In this document: one piece after another, positions 1 to 4,933 of the stretch
Position numbering within the stretch: the stretch's first letter is position 1
Layout of the letters: each line of letters starts with the position of its first letter
Assembly: GCA_021107605.1 (NCBI GenBank)
Contig: JAIOSN010000108.1
Span: 1 to 5,961, forward strand
Length of the DNA: 5,961 bases
Direction: 5' to 3'
Source: Anaerolineae bacterium
GTDB taxonomy: Bacteria; Chloroflexota; Anaerolineae; B4-G1; SLSP01
The notes under the pieces: generated by a model
Databases searched by the model: none
What the model was told of the DNA's origin: nothing
The model's input: only the letters and a program-made list of their open reading frames with translations
Made by a program: the position numbers and the translations under genes

Positions 1-18
1 AGAACTAGCATGATGTAC

Positions 19-30
19 AAGGAAGGAAGA
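19..30 (+). promoter_or_regulatory. Ribosome binding site of the S41 peptidase gene
   Basis: The run AAGGAAGGAAGA ends 5 nt before the ATG at 36 and fixes that start. All three upstream plus-strand frames run to a stop within positions 6-39. One of them stops at TGA 37-39, overlapping the ATG as ATGA; another stops at TGA 11-13. A preceding gene could therefore end here, but too few bases are visible to choose a frame or name it. Confidence 0.6.
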
Positions 31-35
31 GAAAT

Positions 36-1316
36 ATGAAAAAAATACTTATTTGGGCAGCAGCTATATCCATTGGTATCGGTTTACTGACCGGAACCTT
101 CGTCGTTGGTCTGTTCGCTGGTCGTGCATTGGACCAATTCAGTTTTGCACAGCCACCTGCCGTGGAGATAACAACCGGCCCGTCCCATCAGGAGATCACG
201 CCAGAGACCGAGGTGGATGGCGTCACCCCTACTAAAGATCCAACCTCAAGTAGCGAAGCCGCAGCCCTGGATGTGGAATTATTGCAAGAAGTTCTAACCC
301 TTCTCAAACAAGATTTCTACGGGGAGCTACCTGGTATAGAGAAACTGTCCTATGGGGCCATCCGCGGCATGTTGATGACGCTAGAGGATCCCTACACCTC
401 TTTCATATCCCCGGATATTGCTGATATCTTGCGAGAAGATACCAGTGGGGAATTTGAAGGAATTGGAGCCACCGTACGCATGAGGGAGGATGGTTATCTG
501 GAGATTGTACGCCCTCTCCCTGAGCACCCGGCAGAGATGGCGGGGCTTAAAGCTGGCGACTTGGTGTTAACCGTGGACGAGCAATCAATCGTCGGTCTGG
601 GACTTTACGAAGCTATCAGTCTAATTCGTGGTCCGGCTGATACTAAGGTAGAGTTAGAGATCGCACGCCCAGGCGAAAAGGATACATTTTCTCTTATCGT
701 CACTCGGGCGCGGATTGAAATGCCTATAGTGGAAGCCGAAATGTTGGAAGAAGGATTCGCTTACATTAAATTAACCGAATTCGATGCTAATGCTGGGGAA
801 TTGGTGGAAAAGGAATTACGCGAGCTGCTCGCGCAGAATCCTGAAGGGTTGATCTTTGACCTGCGTGATAATCCTGGTGGACTGCTCTCACAATCCATTC
901 GCATCTCAGATCTCTTTCTTGATAAAGGTTTAGCGGCTATTGAACGAGATAGCCAGGGCGAAGAGCAACGTTTCTATACTCATGATGGTGATGCGGGAGA
1001 AACGATCCTGTTGGTGGTATTGGTAAATGGAGGCAGTGCTAGCGCCTCGGAGATTGTCGCTGGTGCGCTCCAGGATCGGGGACGCGCTTCTTTGATTGGT
1101 GAAACCACACTAGGGAAAGGGTCCGTTCAAATGCCCCATAACTTGAGTGATGGTTCGCAATTGCGAGTTACCATTGCTCGGTGGTTCACACCCAATGACA
1201 ATTCCATTCACGGAACAGGGCTTACGCCAGATATCGAGGTCACTGTTCCCGATGATACGCCGGCAGATGAAGACCCACAGTTAGAACGCGCCATTGAATA
1301 TCTACAAGAGAGATAA
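36..1316 (+). CDS. Membrane-anchored S41 family C-terminal processing peptidase (CtpA/Prc-like)
   Basis: Predicted serine protease acting outside the cytoplasmic membrane on C-terminal tails of substrate proteins. The 426-residue product starts with a basic MKK and a hydrophobic segment (residues 4-29), either an anchor or an uncleaved signal peptide, followed by a Pro/Thr/Glu-rich linker (about 40-76). A helical N-terminal region contains DPYTSF (118-123). A PDZ domain spans about 140-225 and the S41 core about 235-405, with DLRDNPGG at 275-282. By spacing to E. coli Prc and B. subtilis CtpB, the nucleophile is Ser336 in SASASEI, the general base is Lys361 in GKGSVQ (25 residues later), and Asp347 and Gln365 are also conserved. 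All are present, so it should be active. Length is normal for the family. The ATG at 36 is supported by a GGAAGGAAG purine tract 6-15 nt upstream. Its TAA abuts the smpB ATG, so the two are probably cotranscribed. I am sure of the family, not of the paralogue name. Confidence 0.95.
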   Translation: MKKILIWAAAISIGIGLLTGTFVVGLFAGRALDQFSFAQPPAVEITTGPSHQEITPETEVDGVTPTKDPTSSSEAAALDVELLQEVLTLLKQDFYGELPGIEKLSYGAIRGMLMTLEDPYTSFISPDIADILREDTSGEFEGIGATVRMREDGYLEIVRPLPEHPAEMAGLKAGDLVLTVDEQSIVGLGLYEAISLIRGPADTKVELEIARPGEKDTFSLIVTRARIEMPIVEAEMLEEGFAYIKLTEFDANAGELVEKELRELLAQNPEGLIFDLRDNPGGLLSQSIRISDLFLDKGLAAIERDSQGEEQRFYTHDGDAGETILLVVLVNGGSASASEIVAGALQDRGRASLIGETTLGKGSVQMPHNLSDGSQLRVTIARWFTPNDNSIHGTGLTPDIEVTVPDDTPADEDPQLERAIEYLQER

Positions 1317-1781
1317 ATGGATCAGATCAAAGTTGTAGCCAGAAATCGTAAAGCGAGACACGATTATCAGATCGAGGATACTTACGAGGCGGGAATTGTG
1401 CTTCAAGGTACCGAGATAAAATCTGTGCGGGCTGGACGAGTGAATCTGAAGGGCGGCTTTGTTATGCGGCGCGGAAATGATCTCTGGCTCCTGGATGTGC
1501 ATATCGCTCCTTATGATCAAGCCGGTATGTGGACGCATGACCCCACTCGTCCTCGAAAACTGTTGTTACATCGTAGGCAAATTGATCGTTTGATCGAAGA
1601 TATACAGCGAAAAGGCTATACCTTAATACCGTTGAGCATGTACCTCCGGGGAGATTACGCCAAAGTGGAAATCGGGGTGGCTAAGGGTAAACGTCAATAC
1701 GATAAACGGCAAGATATTATTGAACGTGATCACACCCGTCGGATGCAACGGGAGTGGAAGAAATTCAGTCGTGATCATTGA
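1317..1781 (+). CDS. smpB: SsrA-binding protein SmpB
   Basis: RNA-binding partner of tmRNA (SsrA). It delivers tmRNA to ribosomes stalled without a stop codon, so that the nascent chain is tagged for degradation and the ribosome is released. The 154-residue length is typical. Family hallmarks run along the whole protein: NRKARHDY near the N-terminus (10-17), EAGIVLQGTEIKSVRAGR (24-41), the H-x-APY segment (62-66), RPRKLLLH (78-85), KGYTLIPL (99-106) and AKGKRQYDKR (122-131). A basic C-terminal tail follows (132-154), the part known to form a helix in the mRNA channel. The ATG follows the peptidase stop with no intervening base (TAAATG), and a weak AAGAGAG lies 4 nt upstream inside the preceding gene. 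Translation is therefore probably coupled to the peptidase. No tmRNA gene is visible in this window. Confidence 0.98.
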   Translation: MDQIKVVARNRKARHDYQIEDTYEAGIVLQGTEIKSVRAGRVNLKGGFVMRRGNDLWLLDVHIAPYDQAGMWTHDPTRPRKLLLHRRQIDRLIEDIQRKGYTLIPLSMYLRGDYAKVEIGVAKGKRQYDKRQDIIERDHTRRMQREWKKFSRDH

Positions 1782-1786
1782 TTTGT

Positions 1787-1814
1787 TTGACATCATAGCC
1801 GCCTACGTTATAAT
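1787..1814 (+). promoter_or_regulatory. Consensus sigma70-type promoter for the S1-domain gene
   Basis: A perfect -35 box TTGACA (1787-1792) and a perfect -10 box TATAAT (1809-1814) are separated by 16 nt, one less than the optimum. Transcription would start near 1820-1822, giving a leader of about 28-30 nt. The -35 box begins 6 nt after the smpB stop. No terminator separates smpB from this gene, so read-through from upstream is also possible. Confidence 0.85.
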
Positions 1815-1833
1815 GGCAATCACGTAATTAAAT

Positions 1834-1841
1834 AGGAGGAG
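1834..1841 (+). promoter_or_regulatory. Strong Shine-Dalgarno sequence of the S1-domain gene
   Basis: AGGAGGAG ends 8 nt before the ATG at 1850. It is close to a full anti-16S match and selects that start. Together with the consensus promoter it predicts high expression. Confidence 0.8.
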
Positions 1842-1849
1842 ATAAGCGG

Positions 1850-2563
1850 ATGCCGGAAGAGAAAGTTGCAGAACAAATTACCACACAAATTACCACAATT
1901 AATGACCTAGTCCCTGGAATGAAGACCGTCGGTAAAGTTACCGGGACAGAACTATATGGAGCTTTTGTCGATATTGGGGTTGAACATAACGGGATGATCC
2001 ACATTTCCAGACTATCCCGGCAGCGCGTGAACAAAGTCACAGACAAGGTTAAAATTGGCGATGAAGTGGAAGTTTGGATTGTGAATGTTGACTCCCAAGC
2101 TCATCGTATTGGATTGACTATGGTAGCGCCACCAGATATTAGCTGGGATGAATTAGCAGATGGGCAGATCCTTACTGGTGAAGTAGTACGCATGGAGAAG
2201 TACGGGGCTTTTGTAGATATTGGCGCAGAACGACCGGGGTTACTGCACGTGCGCGAAATGGGGAAAGGGTATATACGTCACCCGTCTGATATAGTCAAAG
2301 ATGGCGAGGAAATTGAAGTACGCATTATAAAAGTTGACCCTCAAAAACGCCAGATTGATCTAACCATGAATTTGAATATGAGCATTCAAGAGCTAAGAGA
2401 GGAAGAGGAAGAAGAGGAACCGTTTCTCTCCCCCATGGAAATTGCTTTCCGTGATGCTCAAAAAGATGTCAAGCAACGTAAACGCCCTAATGCTCGCAGA
2501 AAAGTCAAGCATGATCACAGGGAGCTTGAAGATATCTTTCAGCGAACTCTTAATCAGCGCTAA
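1850..2563 (+). CDS. Small protein with two S1 RNA-binding domains
   Basis: Probable RNA- or ribosome-associated cytoplasmic protein. The 237 residues hold two S1 (OB-fold) domains at about 20-92 and 103-174. Each carries the same YGAFVDIG core (36-43 and 118-125), followed by a G-[ML]-[IL]-H segment and a closing hydrophobic strand ending in LTM. A short N-terminal extension contains a QITTQITT duplication. After the second domain comes an acidic run (residues 181-190, almost all Glu), then a Lys/Arg-rich stretch (205-220) and a polar C-terminal helix. Ribosomal protein S1 normally has four to six such domains, so this is not a full S1. It may be a shortened S1 homologue or a general RNA-binding accessory such as the small S1 proteins of Firmicutes. 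It has its own strong promoter and ribosome binding site, and is followed by a terminator. The domain call is firm; the exact role is unknown. Confidence 0.92.
   Translation: MPEEKVAEQITTQITTINDLVPGMKTVGKVTGTELYGAFVDIGVEHNGMIHISRLSRQRVNKVTDKVKIGDEVEVWIVNVDSQAHRIGLTMVAPPDISWDELADGQILTGEVVRMEKYGAFVDIGAERPGLLHVREMGKGYIRHPSDIVKDGEEIEVRIIKVDPQKRQIDLTMNLNMSIQELREEEEEEEPFLSPMEIAFRDAQKDVKQRKRPNARRKVKHDHRELEDIFQRTLNQR
1873..1896 (+). repeat. 12-bp perfect tandem repeat inside the S1-domain gene
   Basis: ACAAATTACCAC occurs twice back to back, and a degenerate third start (ACAATTA) follows. It encodes QITT twice (residues 9-16) in the disordered N-terminal extension and keeps the frame. It looks like a simple slippage duplication. 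Confidence 0.85.
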
Positions 2564-2583
2564 ATAATTGAACAAAGCAGACA

Positions 2584-2621
2584 AAAAGGGGCTATCACTT
2601 AGAAAAATGATAGCCCCTTTT
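2584..2621. terminator. Bidirectional rho-independent terminator between convergent units
   Basis: A 14-bp perfect stem pairs 2584-2597 with 2608-2621 around a 10-nt loop. The core AGGGGCTATCA is flanked by an A-run on the left and TTTTCTTT on the right. Read on the plus strand, it ends the S1-domain transcript 21 nt after its stop. Read on the minus strand, it has a T-rich tail and would end the TadE/TadG unit about 50 nt after the last stop. Confidence 0.92.
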
Positions 2622-2642
2622 CTTTATTAGCGTGGTCTCGGA

Positions 2643-2667
2643 TCTCAACAAAAGGCAGACGTTGAGA
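2643..2667. repeat. Small inverted repeat downstream of the TadG-like gene
   Basis: TCTCAAC (2643-2649) pairs with GTTGAGA (2661-2667) over an 11-nt loop, beginning 4 nt after the TadG-like stop on the minus strand. No T-run follows on either strand, so it is not an intrinsic terminator by itself. It may stabilise the transcript end or be chance. Confidence 0.4.
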
Positions 2668-2670
2668 ATG

Positions 2671-3885
2671 CTACTTCCATAGAATGACAGCGGTCAGCGC
2701 GGAACTGCAAGGGATGGGTTGAGTGGGATCAATTTGCCCTTGTCCGATGATGACTTGCTTGAAGGTGCCCACAAGCACCTTTTGTTCGAGGTTTGAATCA
2801 CAGTCAGGGTTGATATCCGGATTACAGACCTCCACCGCGGCAAAGCCTATGATATGGTACATGTATTGGTTTTGGTTAGGCCACTTGATAGCTCCCGAAT
2901 CTATAAGCGGTTCGGGGAAGAGAGCGTCGTGGTCATCCATGTAATTAGGGGCATAAACCTTGTCAAAGACGGGCAAAAAGACAACTTGATCCGCCCAGTA
3001 GTTGAAAACCTCTTTTGCATCCGACGCTATTTCACCCGGTTCGCCGTGGATGAAGTCCCCATCAATGTAGAGAGTCACCGGCTCGGCCGGCGGCAGGGGA
3101 TCAGGTGCTGTCCCCATAAAAATAGGCGGCGATTGTTTACCACCTGCAGATACCGGCTTAATATAGTCCAAGATGGCAGCGGCATTCGTCGTGGCCTTAT
3201 GGGTGCGGCGTAGAGGGTCAGTGAAGACGCAGTATGCGGTGTTGTAGATGTAATCAAAGTTCAGCCAGCCGCGCTGGGAACTCGCATCTCCAACGTCGCC
3301 GATGCACTCGCCGCTATGCAGATTGCAGTAGCGATCATTATCAATATTGAATTCTGTCTCTGGCGGCAGACCTATCACCACATCATCAGGCACGGCAATG
3401 GGAAGCAGATTGCTCCCTGCCGGCAACTGGGTGACAGGCCCGATCATCGCCAGAGCAAAGGCGGAAGCCCGCATATCATTCTGTCCCACAATTTTCATAA
3501 AGGTGGTGGTCTCGGTGAGCATCATAGTGATGGAGATACCTTTAGTATCCACTGGAACTTTAGACGTTGTGGGAGTGAGAACGTTTTCGGCCCCGTCAAC
3601 ATACTGATAGACGTAGGTCGCATCTGGGGAAGTAATATCCACACCGTTTAGGTGGGCAAATTGCTTAATGGCAGCGCTGACAGCAGCTCTCTCAGCTCCC
3701 CCGTCGCAGATGCTGTCCAGAACCACCCGTGCTCCAGCTAACGCGGAAGCATCAGCGGCGTTCTGAAGTTGCCGGCGATTGTTATGTAGCTGCCCCCCAT
3801 CAAGGGCTAGTCCCACGATGGCAATTAACCCCACGATACCTAAAACGATCAACACCATAGCTTGCCCGCGTTCTTTTTCTATCAT
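2671..3885 (-). CDS. TadG-like pilus-assembly protein (TadE/G family)
   Basis: Probable envelope protein of a Tad/Flp-type pilus or related secretion apparatus. Its 404 residues begin with the Tad N-terminal module: a short charged head MIEKERGQ, a hydrophobic segment (about 9-28), then ALDGGQ and the conserved NNRRQLQNAADASALAGAR stretch (35-53). The rest is a large extracytoplasmic region I cannot assign to a known domain. It has seven cysteines (60, 187, 194, 219, 354, 362, 393), which would allow disulfides outside the cell. No von Willebrand A metal site is visible, unlike some longer TadG proteins. The head resembles a type III (prepilin-like) signal around Gly7, but the mature +5 position is Leu rather than Glu, so prepilin peptidase processing is doubtful. 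The start is supported by AGGAGG 8 nt upstream. It lies 19 nt after the TadE-like gene, is last in its unit and is followed by a terminator. Confidence 0.85.
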   Translation of the reverse strand: MIEKERGQAMVLIVLGIVGLIAIVGLALDGGQLHNNRRQLQNAADASALAGARVVLDSICDGGAERAAVSAAIKQFAHLNGVDITSPDATYVYQYVDGAENVLTPTTSKVPVDTKGISITMMLTETTTFMKIVGQNDMRASAFALAMIGPVTQLPAGSNLLPIAVPDDVVIGLPPETEFNIDNDRYCNLHSGECIGDVGDASSQRGWLNFDYIYNTAYCVFTDPLRRTHKATTNAAAILDYIKPVSAGGKQSPPIFMGTAPDPLPPAEPVTLYIDGDFIHGEPGEIASDAKEVFNYWADQVVFLPVFDKVYAPNYMDDHDALFPEPLIDSGAIKWPNQNQYMYHIIGFAAVEVCNPDINPDCDSNLEQKVLVGTFKQVIIGQGQIDPTQPIPCSSALTAVILWK

Positions 3886-3893
3886 TTGATTTT

Positions 3894-3899
3894 CCTCCT
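3894..3899 (-). promoter_or_regulatory. Shine-Dalgarno of the TadG-like gene
   Basis: On the minus strand AGGAGG (within AAGGAGGA) stands 8 nt before the ATG at 3885. This is the best ribosome binding site of the minus-strand unit and confirms the start. Confidence 0.75.
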
Positions 3900-3904
3900 T
3901 TTCG

Positions 3905-4294
3905 TTAAGGATTAATTATAGGATGAATAGCTCTACCCCTTAGGGTTAATCCCCCTTCAGGTAAAAACGGCTGAGCTAAAGGCATATAAAAATCATATTG
4001 ATAATTTACAGTGATTGTGATAGGTGCTCCAGGGACAAATGAGCCTGCTGCGATTTGCACGTTGTCAGCCCCGATAACGACTAAGTCACCGCTGGCATCC
4101 ATTGCCCGAGCCTTGATCCCTGTCTGATCGCTAGGTTTAATAGCAGCATAGGTAGCCCCCTCCTCCGCGGCATCACGGAGGGCGATCATAATGTAGTAAG
4201 CCCGTCCCAAATCTAACAATCCCATCAATAACATCATCAGTAATGGAAAAAGCACTGCCAACTCAACGATACTCTGCCCTTTTTCAGTACGCAT
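3905..4294 (-). CDS. TadE-like pseudopilin
   Basis: Predicted minor pilin-like protein of a Tad/Flp pilus system, inserted in the cytoplasmic membrane. The 129 residues start with a short charged head MRTEKG, then QSIVELAVLFPLLMMLLMGL and DLGRAYY, the classic TadE N-terminus. Cleavage after Gly6 would put Glu11 at mature position +5, the residue typical of type IV pilin-like signals, so processing by a prepilin peptidase is plausible. The hydrophobic helix covers about 8-28. The short extracytoplasmic part (about 32-129) is rich in beta-forming residues and has no cysteine. AGGAG (4301-4305) lies 6 nt before the ATG. The gene starts 18 nt after the membrane protein gene and is followed 19 nt later by the TadG-like gene, a pairing common for this family. 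The prepilin peptidase and the Tad ATPase are not in this window. Confidence 0.88.
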   Translation of the reverse strand: MRTEKGQSIVELAVLFPLLMMLLMGLLDLGRAYYIMIALRDAAEEGATYAAIKPSDQTGIKARAMDASGDLVVIGADNVQIAAGSFVPGAPITITVNYQYDFYMPLAQPFLPEGGLTLRGRAIHPIINP

Positions 4295-4312
4295 GATTAG
4301 CTCCTTTGCTTG

Positions 4313-4927
4313 TTATTCAGCGGTTGTTAATACCAAACCAGAGATAGCATCAACATTAACTTGAAATGTATTTTCGCTGGTGATAGCAGCGATTTGCCAG
4401 ATAGGCCCATTAGCAGTTTGTCTTAGTTGATATTGAATCAGCGCCTCAACATTAGATTGTAAGAAATCTGCTCCGCCACCAGCGCGAAAGTTTAGCCAAG
4501 CCACCTCAATTCCGTATGGCGGGGGAAACGGAGTTAAAGGAACCGGTTCCCCTGGAATATCAAAGGGCGGAACCTTAAAAAGTTGGTCCTCGCGGATAGT
4601 GATAGTGATGATGGCCTTCTTAGCCGGCGAGTAGTAATAGAAAGTCCAACCGATCAACGGTACTTTTACTGTTACTAAATTTGGTGATGGTCGCCAGGAA
4701 GCCTCCACTTTGATTAGTTGTACATCCGCTTGCCAGGCTTGTGCGCTAGTGACTGCCCGCGCTTCTGCTTCTGCTAATGCGATTGGAGTTGCCAATCCCG
4801 CCCACTTGACCGTCAGCGGCTCTGTTTTTGGCAATAATGTTTGACCAATCTGCCAGATGAAAAATAATCCTAGCCCCAGCAATAAAGTAAGGATGAATAT
4901 CGCTAATAGCCAACTACGATTGTTCAT
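4313..4927 (-). CDS. Single-pass membrane protein with two PepSY-like halves, function unknown
   Basis: I do not recognise a named family. The 204-residue product has one N-terminal membrane segment (about 6-27) and an extracytoplasmic part made of two similar-looking halves. In the first (about 50-113) an Ala-rich helix (ALAEAEARAVTSAQAW) is followed by DVQLIKVEASW and GWTFYYYSPAKKAIITI. In the second (about 139-202) a helix-like stretch leads to GPIWQIAAI and FQVNVDAISGLVL. Helix, then W-x-[FI] strand, then V-x-[VI]-D-x-x-[ST]-G-x-[VL] is the PepSY pattern, so I infer two degenerate PepSY-like units with a Pro-rich linker (118-137). The ATG is 6 nt after the upstream stop, with an AAGGGG about 9 nt before the start inside the upstream gene, suggesting coupling. 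TadE-like and TadG-like genes follow. A role in folding, inhibition or anchoring of the secreted neighbour is conceivable but unproven. Confidence 0.8.
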   Translation of the reverse strand: MNNRSWLLAIFILTLLLGLGLFFIWQIGQTLLPKTEPLTVKWAGLATPIALAEAEARAVTSAQAWQADVQLIKVEASWRPSPNLVTVKVPLIGWTFYYYSPAKKAIITITIREDQLFKVPPFDIPGEPVPLTPFPPPYGIEVAWLNFRAGGGADFLQSNVEALIQYQLRQTANGPIWQIAAITSENTFQVNVDAISGLVLTTAE

Positions 4928-4933
4928 TGCTCT

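Noticed and set aside
1..35. Tail of an upstream gene
   Set aside because: Three different plus-strand frames end within this stretch, and none gives enough residues to identify a product or prefer one frame.
1302..1538. Minus-strand open frame opposite smpB
   Set aside because: It is the antisense shadow of a strongly conserved gene and has no independent coding signal.
2396..2435. Polypurine tract followed by a pyrimidine-rich stretch as a regulatory or structural element
   Set aside because: It is explained by the Glu-rich run and the adjacent PFLSP codons of the S1-domain protein. No convincing stem or internal start is present.
2803..2838. EF-hand-like calcium loop in the TadG-like protein (DINPDCDSN, residues 357-365)
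   Set aside because: The alternating Asp/Asn spacing is suggestive, but the Gly at position 6 and the acidic residue at position 12 are missing and a Cys interrupts the loop.
3262..3300. Possible von Willebrand A MIDAS (DASSQ) in the TadG-like protein
   Set aside because: DASS does not match DxSxS, and the preceding residues do not form the usual hydrophobic strand.
2854..3651. Plus-strand open frames (about 110-120 codons) opposite the TadG-like gene
   Set aside because: They lie antisense to a well-supported gene, have no ribosome binding site, and their translations are Arg/His/Cys-rich with no recognisable motif.
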